Of a stretch of 64,000 nt of DNA, positions 17,791-26,183 are shown in pieces. This stretch comes from Gluconobacter potus (lineage in GTDB: Bacteria > Pseudomonadota > Alphaproteobacteria > Acetobacterales > Acetobacteraceae), in contig NZ_JABCQF010000003.1 in assembly GCF_015244705.1 (NCBI RefSeq), positions 244,782 to 308,781 of the forward strand, written 5' to 3'. Below the pieces are notes generated by a model. It made no database searches, was not told where the DNA came from, and saw only the letters and a program-made list of their open reading frames with translations. Position numbers and translations under genes: made by a program. Position 1 is the stretch's first letter. Each line of letters starts with the position of its first letter.

Positions 17791-19450
17791 GCGCCTCCGC
17801 GACCTCCCGCAGCACGGCCTCCCATCCCGCGGCAACCGCCGCACCGGAGGGCGGCCGGAACTGCCGGACGTCCCCGTACCAGTCCACATCCTTCCAACGC
17901 CAGTCGCCACCTTCACGGTTGAGCAACCACAACGGCCGTCCCAGAGCGCCCGCCATATGCGCGACCAGCGTATCCACACTGATCACAAGCGCGCATCGCC
18001 CTACTTCTCGCGCCAGATCCACAGGCGTCTCAAGCGAAACCCGTTCCATCCAGTCCGGAACATCACCGCGCTGAAGGGCGACGAACCGCACACCGTTCAC
18101 CTGCCGCAACACCTCCAGACACTCCACCGGAACCGACCGCCTGCGATCAAACCGATAGGACGGATTCCCCGACCAGCAGACCCCGATCCGCCCCGCCTCA
18201 GGCTTTTCCGAAACCGCCAGATACGGCTTCGGTGACGGCACATCCTCCATCCCCAGCACAGCCGGCAGACTCAGCAGACTGACCTCAGCCGCAACCGGCC
18301 CGTCCGCTGGCAGGATCCGCCCCTGATCCAGCTCCGGCATCAAATCCGCCAGCGCCGCAGCCCGGAACCCCAGCCGCAACGGTCGCAGCATCGCCGCTTC
18401 CGTCAGAAACCGCAGAAACTGCACCTCATCGCCCAGCCCCTGCTCGCCCACAACAGCCACAGGCTCCTCTCCCGCCGAACCATCCCATTGCGGAACATCC
18501 GAAGCCAGACGCAGCAGCGATCGTCGGCTCTCAAAATCCCGCCACCCTTCCGCAAACCGTCCCTGCCCCAGCAGAATGGTCGCCCGGTTGAAGCGCGCCC
18601 GCTCCGCCTCCTCTCCGCTCTCGCGCATCACGATCGTCCCAAAAAGCGCCTCGGCCTCTTCCAGACGCCCGACTTCCATCAGGACCGTCCCCAGACTGTT
18701 GGCGATCCGCCCATCCGAAGGCCGGAGTTGCAAGGCTTCCCGCAACGTCTCACAGGCCGCGCGCAGATCGCCCAGCGCCATCTCCACCAGCCCCAGACTA
18801 TTGAGCGTCTCCGCAGTCCGTGCCCCCCGCTCACAGGCCTGCGACAGAACTGCCGCTGCTTCGTCGAACGCATTGCAGGCAAACAGCGCCGCTCCCAGAT
18901 TGGCCAGCGCTCCCCCATCCTGCGGCCTGCGACTCACAACTTTCCGGAACTGTCCGACCGCCTGCTCGAACAACCCGTCCTCAAGAAACAGCCCCCCAAG
19001 CCGGGTCCTCACGAAACTGTCATCCGCTGAAAGAGCAACCGCTTTTTCCAACGCCGCACGGGCCTCGTCCCGACGTCCCAGTCTTTCAAAAGCCTCGCCC
19101 AGAGCCGCCTGCGCACGCGGATCGGAGGGCTGGAGGATCACTGCCACATTCAGCGCCGCACGCCCCGCCTCGGCATGCCCCTGAGCTACAAGCGCAAGCC
19201 CCAGCGTGATATGCATCCGGGCCTTACGATCAGGAGAAATGCCGTTTTTCTGCAACGCCCGCCCCACCAGTGCGATAGCCGTAGCATCCTGTCCGCGCGC
19301 ACGCGCCAGACAGGCCATTCCATGCAGGGCATCGGGCTGTCCCGGCTCCCTGACCAGGATGTTACGAAAATCTTCCTCTGCTCCGGCGAGATCTCCTGCA
19401 CGGAAACGGGCAAAGGCGGCTTCGGTCGGATCGGCAGAAAACAGAGGCAT
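17771..19450 (-). CDS. TPR-repeat protein with a C-terminal GT9/ADP-heptose-transferase-like domain
   Basis: This protein has about 559 residues. ATG at 19450 is preceded by GAAGAG with a 6-base spacer; the adjacent ATG at 19453 and one at 19516 are alternatives. The first 300 residues are tandem 34-residue TPR units, for example GRRDEARAALEKAVAL and NLGAALFACNAFDEAAAVL. The C-terminal 230 residues resemble the glycosyltransferase-like domain of TPR proteins related to ADP-heptose:LPS transferases. Signs are VVGEQGLGDEVQFLRFL, RIGVCWSGNPSYRFDRRRSVP, LVISVDTLVAHMAGALGRPLWLLN and GDWRW. Such proteins are suspected to glycosylate polysaccharide or protein targets, but no acceptor is known. It runs convergent to glnD and diverges from the next small gene. 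Confidence 0.8.
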   Translation of the reverse strand: MPLFSADPTEAAFARFRAGDLAGAEEDFRNILVREPGQPDALHGMACLARARGQDATAIALVGRALQKNGISPDRKARMHITLGLALVAQGHAEAGRAALNVAVILQPSDPRAQAALGEAFERLGRRDEARAALEKAVALSADDSFVRTRLGGLFLEDGLFEQAVGQFRKVVSRRPQDGGALANLGAALFACNAFDEAAAVLSQACERGARTAETLNSLGLVEMALGDLRAACETLREALQLRPSDGRIANSLGTVLMEVGRLEEAEALFGTIVMRESGEEAERARFNRATILLGQGRFAEGWRDFESRRSLLRLASDVPQWDGSAGEEPVAVVGEQGLGDEVQFLRFLTEAAMLRPLRLGFRAAALADLMPELDQGRILPADGPVAAEVSLLSLPAVLGMEDVPSPKPYLAVSEKPEAGRIGVCWSGNPSYRFDRRRSVPVECLEVLRQVNGVRFVALQRGDVPDWMERVSLETPVDLAREVGRCALVISVDTLVAHMAGALGRPLWLLNREGGDWRWKDVDWYGDVRQFRPPSGAAVAAGWEAVLREVAEALSLRVW

Positions 19451-19569
19451 CATCAACTCTTCGTGCTCCGAAAATGCCACAAAATCCAGATAGACAGGCG
19501 TTAACGAAGTTTTCACAGTTATTTGGTCAAAACCGTAAATCCAAGTACCGTGTCAGAGGTTTTCAGACG

Positions 19570-19929
19570 ATGCATCTTGAACAGAGAACAGGCCCGGTCC
19601 CGGGTCTGGTGTACGCGACGGTCCGACAGGGAATGACCACCCGGACATTTCCCATCGAGGTGCGGCGAACTGCTTCGGGCCATTACATCTCCCGCATGCC
19701 TGACAACCGATGGTCAATCGAGTGCCTGACCATCGAAGCCGCGCTGCTGATGCATGCTGCGGTCCTGTTCCCAGTCGAGCACGAGCTTGCACCTTGGCTC
19801 TCGAATCCAAGGCCAGCGCCTCTTGTCGTTGATCATGTCCCCGGTCCTCTCAAAAGCCCAATCGCTGACGGTCATGGAACAGAGCCGGCTACCCCAACCA
19901 AAACCGAAAAGACCGAAGTAAACTCCTGA
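19570..19929 (+). CDS. Hypothetical protein, 119 residues
   Basis: ATG at 19570 is the likely start; an earlier in-frame ATG at 19474 would overlap the opposing TPR gene. The product begins MHLEQRTGPVPG, has a compact middle (FPIEVRRTASGHYISRMPDNRWSIE) that could be a small beta-rich domain, and ends in a Pro/Thr/Lys-rich polar tail. No signal peptide or membrane segment is visible. I do not recognise a family. It lies 48 bases upstream of the royal-jelly-like gene on the same strand. Confidence 0.55.
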   Translation: MHLEQRTGPVPGLVYATVRQGMTTRTFPIEVRRTASGHYISRMPDNRWSIECLTIEAALLMHAAVLFPVEHELAPWLSNPRPAPLVVDHVPGPLKSPIADGHGTEPATPTKTEKTEVNS

Positions 19930-19977
19930 AGCCACTTCTGACTTGCCAAACACGGCTGGCAGGGCAATGTCAGAGGC

Positions 19978-20961
19978 ATGAAAACCCGTCTCCTGCACGT
20001 CGCCGCCGCTACCGGCCTTGCGGCACTGGCCGTCATGGCCACCCCCGCCAGAGCGGATCATCCCTGGCAGGACGCTCCCGTTCAGGCGTCCATCACAGCA
20101 GACGCAACGCTCCCGGGCCTACAGCCCACAACGCTGCTCGCCGCCGAAAACGGGACCTATCTGGCCCTCGATACCAACGGACATCCCGTCCGGATCGACG
20201 CCGCCAATACGGTCTCCCCCCTTCCCGGCCCCAGTCAGCCCACGGACCGCCTGGTCGCGCTGACCCGGTCCGGCACTGATCTGTGGGGCCTGGCAACCGG
20301 CGCACAGCCCGCCCTCATCCGGATGTCGCAGGACGGATCGCTCCAGTCACGCATTCCCCTGAGCGGCGCCACGGTGCAGGGCAGCAACCTGATCGCCCTT
20401 CAGGTCCACGATACCCACGCCTATCTGGCCGATGAAGGCAAACCCGCCCTCGTCGTGGCAAACCTCCAGACCGGCAAGGCCACCCGCTTCCTGCCCTACG
20501 ACATGTCCCTCACCGGCCGCCATCCGCTCCTGCGCAACAACCAGCCGCGCATGGGACCGGACGGACACCCCATGGCCGGCGGCAATGTGCGCTTCCTCAT
20601 GCTGGATGCGAAAGGCCAATGGCTCTTCTACCAGCCCGCCTGCGGCCCCATGTCCCGCATCGAAACCGCCCTGCTGACCGACACGACCTTCACCGCCGTC
20701 GAACAGCTCGACGGCATTACCGAGTGGCGGACAACCCCCAGCCTCGGCGGCGCGACCCTGACCCCGGATGACACCTTCTACCTGTCCGACATCACCGTCG
20801 GCAGCATCCTGAAATTCGGCAGCGACCGCATCCCGCTGCGGATCCTCCGTGACCAGCGCCTCTTCGATGCAGGCGCCCCCGCCGTCTCAGACAGCCACCA
20901 GATGGCCGTTCTGGCCACGGAAGATGGCACAACCCACATTCTTCGCATCGCCTTGCCCTGA
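19978..20961 (+). CDS. Periplasmic major-royal-jelly/yellow-like beta-propeller protein
   Basis: This 327-residue protein carries a classical signal peptide (MKTRLLHVAAATGLAALAVMATPARA, cleavage about residue 26). The rest resembles the MRJP/yellow family of six-bladed propellers. Signs are ALVVANLQTGKATRFLPYDMSLTGRHP near residue 165 and VRFLMLDAKGQWLFYQPACGPMSRIETALLTD near 205, followed by TLTPDDTFYLSDITVGSILKF. Bacterial members are poorly characterised, and some relate to sugar-acid lactonases. A lactonase-like role would fit a sugar-oxidising periplasm but is only an inference. thrC starts 23 bases downstream. Confidence 0.72.
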   Translation: MKTRLLHVAAATGLAALAVMATPARADHPWQDAPVQASITADATLPGLQPTTLLAAENGTYLALDTNGHPVRIDAANTVSPLPGPSQPTDRLVALTRSGTDLWGLATGAQPALIRMSQDGSLQSRIPLSGATVQGSNLIALQVHDTHAYLADEGKPALVVANLQTGKATRFLPYDMSLTGRHPLLRNNQPRMGPDGHPMAGGNVRFLMLDAKGQWLFYQPACGPMSRIETALLTDTTFTAVEQLDGITEWRTTPSLGGATLTPDDTFYLSDITVGSILKFGSDRIPLRILRDQRLFDAGAPAVSDSHQMAVLATEDGTTHILRIALP

Positions 20962-20984
20962 CAGGACGTGATATAAATTCCCCC

Positions 20985-22385
20985 ATGCGCTACCGATCGA
21001 CCCGCGGCGAGCTGACCGCCGACGCCCCGAACTTCTCTGACATCCTTCTCGCCGGCCTTGCGGGAGATGGCGGTCTCTACATGCCGGAGAGCTGGCCGAA
21101 GATCAGCCCGCAGACCCTGCGCGAGTGGCGCACGCTCTCCTATCCGGACCTCGCCGCCGAAGTCATCGCCCTCTTCACCGAAGGCGCGATCGACGTCGAC
21201 ACCCTGCGCGACATGACCCGTGACGCCTATGCGGATTTCGATCACGCCGCTGTCGTCCCGCTGGTCGAAGTCGAGCAGGACCTGTACTCCCTCGAACTGT
21301 TCCACGGCCCGACGCTCGCCTTCAAGGACATGGCGATGCAGATGCTCGGCCGCCTGTTCGATCACGTCCTGACCCAGCGCAACCGCCACGTCACGATCGT
21401 CGGCGCCACCTCCGGCGACACCGGTTCGGCCGCCATCGAGGCCTGCCGCGGCCGCGAACGCCTCTCCGTCGTCATCCTGCACCCCAGGGGCCGCACGTCC
21501 GACGTCCAGCGCCGCCAGATGACGACCGTTCAGGACGACAACATCCTCAACATCGCCGTCGAAGGCGATTTCGACACCTGTCAGGATCTGGTCAAGGCGA
21601 TGTTCGCCGACCACACCTTCCGTGACGAGGTCTCGCTCTCGGCCGTCAATTCGATCAACTGGGCCCGCATCGCCGCCCAGATCCCGTATTACGTCCGCGC
21701 AGCCCTCGCTCTCGGCGCGCCGGACCGCGAAGTCTCCTTCTCGGTCCCGACCGGCAATTTCGGTAACGTCCTCGCCGCCTGGGCCGCAAAACAGATGGGC
21801 CTGCCCATCAAGAAGCTCTGCATCGGCTCCAACCGCAACGACATCCTCACCCGTTTCGTCATCGACAACGACATGAGCGTGCGGACAGTCGAACCCAGCC
21901 TGTCACCCTCGATGGACATTCAGGTCTCATCCAACTTCGAGCGCCTGCTGTTCGAACTGCTGGACCGCAACTCCACCCGCTGCGCCGCCATCATGCGTGA
22001 GTTCCGCGAGACCGGCCGCATGGCCGTCCCGCACGACGCCTGGACCCGCATGAAAGAGGTGTTCGAGGGCATGACCCTCACCGACGAACAGACCAGCGAA
22101 GCCATGCGCCTGTTCTACAACGAGAGCCTCTATCTCGCGGACCCGCACAGCGCGATCGGCCTCGCCGTCGGCAAGCGTTTCCAGGAACCCGGCATCCCCA
22201 TGGTCGCGGCCGCTACGGCCCACCCGGCCAAGTTCCCGGACGCCGTGATCGCCGCGACCGGCATCCACCCCAAACTCCCGCCGCACCTGTCCGACCTGTT
22301 CGAGCGCACCGAGCGCTACGAGTGCATGGACAGCCAGATTGCCGGCCTTCAGGACGCCGTCCGCGCCCATATCCGGCGCGGCTGA
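20985..22385 (+). CDS. thrC: Threonine synthase
   Basis: ThrC converts O-phosphohomoserine to threonine with pyridoxal phosphate. The 466-residue protein is of the bacterial type I (fold with an extra N-terminal region) and begins MRYRSTRGELTADAPNFSDILLAGLAGDGGLYMPESWP. The PLP lysine is in LAFKDMAMQMLGRLF near residue 110, followed by the SGDTGSAAIEAC phosphate-binding loop, FSVPTGNFGNVLAAWAAKQMGLP near 240, and SNFERLLFEL. It has no frameshift or truncation. It precedes the M16 peptidase gene by 59 bases. Confidence 0.96.
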   Translation: MRYRSTRGELTADAPNFSDILLAGLAGDGGLYMPESWPKISPQTLREWRTLSYPDLAAEVIALFTEGAIDVDTLRDMTRDAYADFDHAAVVPLVEVEQDLYSLELFHGPTLAFKDMAMQMLGRLFDHVLTQRNRHVTIVGATSGDTGSAAIEACRGRERLSVVILHPRGRTSDVQRRQMTTVQDDNILNIAVEGDFDTCQDLVKAMFADHTFRDEVSLSAVNSINWARIAAQIPYYVRAALALGAPDREVSFSVPTGNFGNVLAAWAAKQMGLPIKKLCIGSNRNDILTRFVIDNDMSVRTVEPSLSPSMDIQVSSNFERLLFELLDRNSTRCAAIMREFRETGRMAVPHDAWTRMKEVFEGMTLTDEQTSEAMRLFYNESLYLADPHSAIGLAVGKRFQEPGIPMVAAATAHPAKFPDAVIAATGIHPKLPPHLSDLFERTERYECMDSQIAGLQDAVRAHIRRG

Positions 22386-22444
22386 TCGTCCAACACAGGC
22401 TCCCCAACCGGGGGGCCTGCCTTCCTTCGACAATACGGAACCTC

Positions 22445-23710
22445 ATGCCCGATACGATTGAAGTCACCAGACTCGATAACGGCCTGACCATCATCACCGA
22501 ACGGATGGATCGCGTCGAAACCGTCTCCTTCGGAGCCTATGTCTCCATCGGCACGCGCGACGAGACCGCCGACAACAACGGCGTCTCCCATTTCCTCGAA
22601 CACATGGCCTTCAAGGGCACAGAGCGCCGCTCCGCCTCCCGCATCGCCGAGGAGATCGAGAATGTCGGCGGCTACATCAACGCCTACACTGCCCGCGAAA
22701 CCACAGCCTATTACGTCAAACTGCTGAAGAACGATCTCGCCCTCGGCGTAGACATCATCGGCGACATCCTGACCCACAGCACGTTCCTTGATGCCGAAAT
22801 CGAGCGCGAACGCGGCGTCATCCTTCAGGAAATCGGTCAGGCCAACGACACGCCCGACGACATCATCTTCGACCAGTTCCAGGAACGCGCCTTCCCCGAA
22901 CAGCCCATGGGCCGTCCCACACTGGGCTCGGAAGAGCTCGTCTCGACCATGACGCGTGATACGCTCATGTCCTACATGCGCGAGCACTACACGACCCACA
23001 ACATCACCATCGCCGCCGCCGGAAACCTGCACCACCAGCAGGTCGTCGATCTGGTGAAGGAACACTTCCGCGACCTGCCCACCCATCAGACGCCCCGCCC
23101 CCGCGCGGCCGCGTATGAAGGCGGCGAACTGCGTACGACCCGCGAACTGGATCAGGCTCATCTCGTCATGGGCTTCCCGTCCGTCAGCTATATGCACCCC
23201 GATCATTACGCGGTCATGATCCTCTCGACGCTGCTCGGCGGCGGCATGTCTTCGCGCCTGTTCCAGGAAATCCGTGAGCGCCGCGGTCTGGTCTACAGCG
23301 TCTATTCCTTCGCCTCCCCCTTCAGCGACAGCGGCCTGTTCGGCCTCTATGCCGGCACGGGCGAGGAACAGACCGCCGAACTCGTCCCCGTCATGATCGA
23401 CGAACTCAAGCGCCTTCAGGATGGCCTGAGCGAAGCGGAACTCTCCCGCGCCCGCGCCCAGCTCAAATCCTCGCTCCTGATGTCGCTGGAAAGCACCGGC
23501 AGCCGCTGCGAGCAGCTCGCCCGCCAGATCCAGGTCCATAACCGCCCGATCCCGACCGCCGAGACAGTCGGCAAGATCGACGCCGTGACGGAAGACGACA
23601 TTCTGCGCGTCGCCCGCACCATTTTCTCCGGCACGCCGACCTTCACCGCGATCGGCCCCGTCGGCAACATGCCCTCGCTCGAGGACATCACAGCAAGGCT
23701 CGCCGCATGA
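22445..23710 (+). CDS. M16 family zinc peptidase (mitochondrial processing peptidase-like)
   Basis: ATG at 22445 gives 421 residues. The inverted zinc motif HFLEH (HxxEH) near residue 45 is followed about 75 residues later by the third-ligand glutamate region ERERGVILQEIGQ, so it is a catalytic pitrilysin/M16B member. The C-terminal Arg/Tyr segment ERRGLVYSVYSF is present. Its close similarity in pattern to the beta subunit of mitochondrial processing peptidase is usual in alphaproteobacteria. The natural substrate is unknown. Its stop overlaps the start of pmbA in ATGA at 23707-23710, indicating an operon. Confidence 0.93.
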   Translation: MPDTIEVTRLDNGLTIITERMDRVETVSFGAYVSIGTRDETADNNGVSHFLEHMAFKGTERRSASRIAEEIENVGGYINAYTARETTAYYVKLLKNDLALGVDIIGDILTHSTFLDAEIERERGVILQEIGQANDTPDDIIFDQFQERAFPEQPMGRPTLGSEELVSTMTRDTLMSYMREHYTTHNITIAAAGNLHHQQVVDLVKEHFRDLPTHQTPRPRAAAYEGGELRTTRELDQAHLVMGFPSVSYMHPDHYAVMILSTLLGGGMSSRLFQEIRERRGLVYSVYSFASPFSDSGLFGLYAGTGEEQTAELVPVMIDELKRLQDGLSEAELSRARAQLKSSLLMSLESTGSRCEQLARQIQVHNRPIPTAETVGKIDAVTEDDILRVARTIFSGTPTFTAIGPVGNMPSLEDITARLAA

Positions 23711-25041
23711 CCACTACAACGCCCGTCGAAGCCCTCCTCGCCGCAGCCCGCCGCCACGGCGCCGACCACGCGGACGCCATCCTCGTCCGCGACGAGTCCG
23801 AATCCGCACTCGTCCGCAAGGGCGTCCCCGAAGGCATCGAGCGCTCCGAGAGCGTTGCCCTCGGCCTGCGCGTCTTTCGCGGCAAACGGGCGGCCACGGT
23901 TTCGACAAGCGTTCTGAACGAGGCCGAGTTCGATCGTCTGGCCGAACAGGCCTGCGCCATGGCCCTCGTCGTCCCCGAAGACCAGTATGCCGGCCTCGCC
24001 GAAGCCGCCCTTCAGGGCCGTTTCGACGCCGCCGGACTGGACCTCGAATGCAGCTCCGCCCCGAGCATGGACGACCTCCTCGCCCGCGCCCGCGAAGCCG
24101 AGGACACCGCCCTGTCCTTTGAAGGCATCACCAACACCAACGGCGCCTCCGCCGGTCACGGTCGCACCTCGGTCATGCTCGGCACCTCCGCGGGCTTCTT
24201 CGGCGCCTACAGCCGCACCGGACATTCCACCAGCGCCAGCGTCCTCGCCGGCGAAGGCGCCACGATGCAGCGCGACTACGCCTTCCGCAGCGCCGTGCAT
24301 CTCGAGGACCTCGAAAGCCCGGCCGTCATCGGCCGCGAAGCCGCCGAGCGCGTCCTGGCCCGCCTCAATCCCGGCCGCCCCCGCACGGGCACGTACAGCG
24401 TCATCTACGACCCGCGCGTCTCCAGCACCCTGCTCGGCCATCTGGTCGGGGCCATCAATGGTGCCGCCATCGCGCGCGGAACGTCCTTCCTCAAGGACAG
24501 CCTCGGCAAACAGATCCTCTCCGCCGGCCTGACCGTCCATGACGACCCGCGCCGCATCCGGGGTGCAGCCTCCCGCCCCTTCGACGCCGAAGGCTGTGCC
24601 GCCCTGCCGCTGGACCTGATCGCGGACGGCATCCTCCAGACCTGGCTCCTCGACTCCCGAAGCGGCCGCCAGCTCAACATGCCCACGAACGGCCGCGCGA
24701 GCCGTGGCGTCGCCTCACCGCCCTCCCCGAGTGTGACAAATCTTCATCTCGCACCCGGAACCCTTTCTTCCGAGGCCCTGCGTTCCGATATCCGTGAAGG
24801 GATCCTGATCACCGAGCTCATGGGCTCGTCGGTCAACATGCTGACCGGCGATTACAGCCGTGGCGCTTCGGGCTTCATGATCCGCAACGGCGAGATCGCC
24901 GAACCCGTCGCCGAACTCACGGTCGCGGGCAACCTGAAAGACATGTTTGCCCGCATGATTCCGGGCAGTGATCTAATGTTCCGGCAGAGCGTTAATGCGC
25001 CAAGTATCCGGATCGACGGCATGAACATTGCAGGACTTTGA
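23707..25041 (+). CDS. pmbA: TldD/PmbA (TldE) family metalloprotease subunit
   Basis: PmbA (TldE) works with TldD in proteolysis of unfolded or modified peptides, such as microcin B17 and CcdA. The 444-residue product shows RSESVALGLRVFRGKRAATVSTS near residue 40, FEGITNTNGASAGHG, and a C-terminal GVASPPSPSVTNLHLAPG, ITELMGSSVNMLTGDYSRGASGFMIRNGEI segment typical of the PmbA branch. TldE lacks the zinc site found in TldD, and no HExxxH is seen here. It is in the same transcript as the M16 gene (4-base overlap) and the downstream Tim44-domain gene (its stop shares a base with that ATG). Confidence 0.93.
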   Translation: MTTTTPVEALLAAARRHGADHADAILVRDESESALVRKGVPEGIERSESVALGLRVFRGKRAATVSTSVLNEAEFDRLAEQACAMALVVPEDQYAGLAEAALQGRFDAAGLDLECSSAPSMDDLLARAREAEDTALSFEGITNTNGASAGHGRTSVMLGTSAGFFGAYSRTGHSTSASVLAGEGATMQRDYAFRSAVHLEDLESPAVIGREAAERVLARLNPGRPRTGTYSVIYDPRVSSTLLGHLVGAINGAAIARGTSFLKDSLGKQILSAGLTVHDDPRRIRGAASRPFDAEGCAALPLDLIADGILQTWLLDSRSGRQLNMPTNGRASRGVASPPSPSVTNLHLAPGTLSSEALRSDIREGILITELMGSSVNMLTGDYSRGASGFMIRNGEIAEPVAELTVAGNLKDMFARMIPGSDLMFRQSVNAPSIRIDGMNIAGL

Positions 25042-25979
25042 TGCGTAAATTCCGACTTTCTACGACCGCCCTCGCCCTCCTCTGCGCTGTCAGCCTCGGC
25101 GCGCTGGGAACAGCGGATGCGCGCCCGGGCGGCGGCAGCTCCATCGGAAGCCGCGGCTCCCACACCTGGAGCGCCCCGCCGCGCACATCCATCACGCCAG
25201 GCTGGGCCCGCCCGATGGACCAGTCCGCAACCCCGCGCTCTGCACCCGGTTACGGCGCAACGCCCACAACCCCGATGCCCGGCTACGGCGCCCCGGCCTT
25301 CAGACCGTCCTACCCGGTCCGCCATCCGTTCCTGAGCGGCTTTGCAGGCGGCTTTCTGGGCGCAGGCCTGTTCGGTCTGCTGAGCGGTCACGGCTTCATG
25401 GGCGGTATGACCGGCGGTACGTCGTTCTTCGGCTTCCTGCTGCAGGTTCTCATCATCGGCGGCCTGATCGCCTTCGTCCTGCGCCTGTTCGGTAACCGTG
25501 GCCAGCGCAGCCCGATGGGCATGCCCTCTTCCGCAGGCGCAACCCCCTTCGGCAACGCAGGCGGCAGCACACCCGTAACGCTGACCAATGACGACTACCT
25601 GAGCTTCCAGCGCCTTCTGCTCGACATCCAGGCCGCCTGGAGCGCACAGAACATGCGCGCCCTCGCCAGCATGGCGACCCCGGAAATGACGGGCTATTTC
25701 AACGCCCAGCTTTCCGATCTGGCGAGCCGCGGCGCCCGGAACATAGTCTCCAACGTCCAGTTCCAGCGCGGTGACCTCTCCGAAGCCTGGCGCGAAGGCA
25801 ACCTGACCTACGCCACGGTCGCCATGCGCTACTCCATGACGGACGTCACCACGGACTCCATGGGCAACGTCATCGACGGCAGCTCCACCGAGCCCGTCAC
25901 CGTGACCGAACTCTGGACCTTCGTCCGCGCCGATGGCCGCGGCAACTGGATCCTCTCCGCCATCCAACAGGCGGGCTGA
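25041..25979 (+). CDS. Exported Tim44-like domain membrane protein
   Basis: This 312-residue protein starts at ATG 25041, overlapping the pmbA stop. It has a signal peptide (RKFRLSTTALALLCAVSLGALGTADA). A low-complexity Gly/Pro/Ser/Tyr segment follows to about residue 85, then two hydrophobic Gly-rich segments (FLSGFAGGFLGAGLFGLLSG and FFGFLLQVLIIGGLIAFVLRLF). The C-terminal Tim44-like domain runs from about residue 180 (DDYLSFQRLLLDIQAAWSAQNMRALASMATPEM) to 300. It is last in the M16-pmbA operon and ends at a terminator. It is the second Tim44-type protein in the window but differs in having a cleavable signal. The biochemical role is unknown. Confidence 0.85.
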   Translation: MRKFRLSTTALALLCAVSLGALGTADARPGGGSSIGSRGSHTWSAPPRTSITPGWARPMDQSATPRSAPGYGATPTTPMPGYGAPAFRPSYPVRHPFLSGFAGGFLGAGLFGLLSGHGFMGGMTGGTSFFGFLLQVLIIGGLIAFVLRLFGNRGQRSPMGMPSSAGATPFGNAGGSTPVTLTNDDYLSFQRLLLDIQAAWSAQNMRALASMATPEMTGYFNAQLSDLASRGARNIVSNVQFQRGDLSEAWREGNLTYATVAMRYSMTDVTTDSMGNVIDGSSTEPVTVTELWTFVRADGRGNWILSAIQQAG

Positions 25980-25995
25980 AAAGCCCCCCAAACAG

Positions 25996-26030
25996 AAAAA
26001 AGGCCCGGGAAACCCCCCGGGCCTTTTTTA
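25996..26030 (+). terminator. Rho-independent terminator after the M16-pmbA-Tim44 operon
   Basis: AAAAAAGGCCCGGG at 25996-26009 pairs with CCCGGGCCTTTTTT at 26016-26029 around a short loop and ends in a T run. It is flanked on the right by the opposing CoxF-like gene and could act in both directions. Confidence 0.9.
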
Positions 26031-26060
26031 TTGCCTGAATGAGAAGCTGAACCCCGGCCG

Positions 26061-26183
26061 TTACAGCCGCGTCAGCGTAATCACGTAAAAGATCACAGCC
26101 AGCAGCACCACACCACCAACAATCCCCGTAATCCGGCTCAGACGCCGCTTGCGGGCGAGATCAATATCAGTGGTCATGTTCAT
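26061..26183 (-). CDS. CoxF-like 40-residue membrane protein
   Basis: Translation from ATG at 26183 gives 40 residues: a short polar start with Arg/Lys cluster LARKRRLSRITG, then one hydrophobic helix (IVGGVVLLAVIFYVITLTRL). The start shares ATGA (26183-26180) with the ctaB stop, so it is translationally coupled to ctaB; a second ATG at 26177 is possible. In many alphaproteobacterial aa3 oxidase operons a tiny CoxF protein with the same RKRR-plus-single-helix plan lies between ctaB and ctaG. Position and shape fit that, but ctaG is absent here. Function of CoxF is not established. Confidence 0.7.
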   Translation of the reverse strand: MNMTTDIDLARKRRLSRITGIVGGVVLLAVIFYVITLTRL

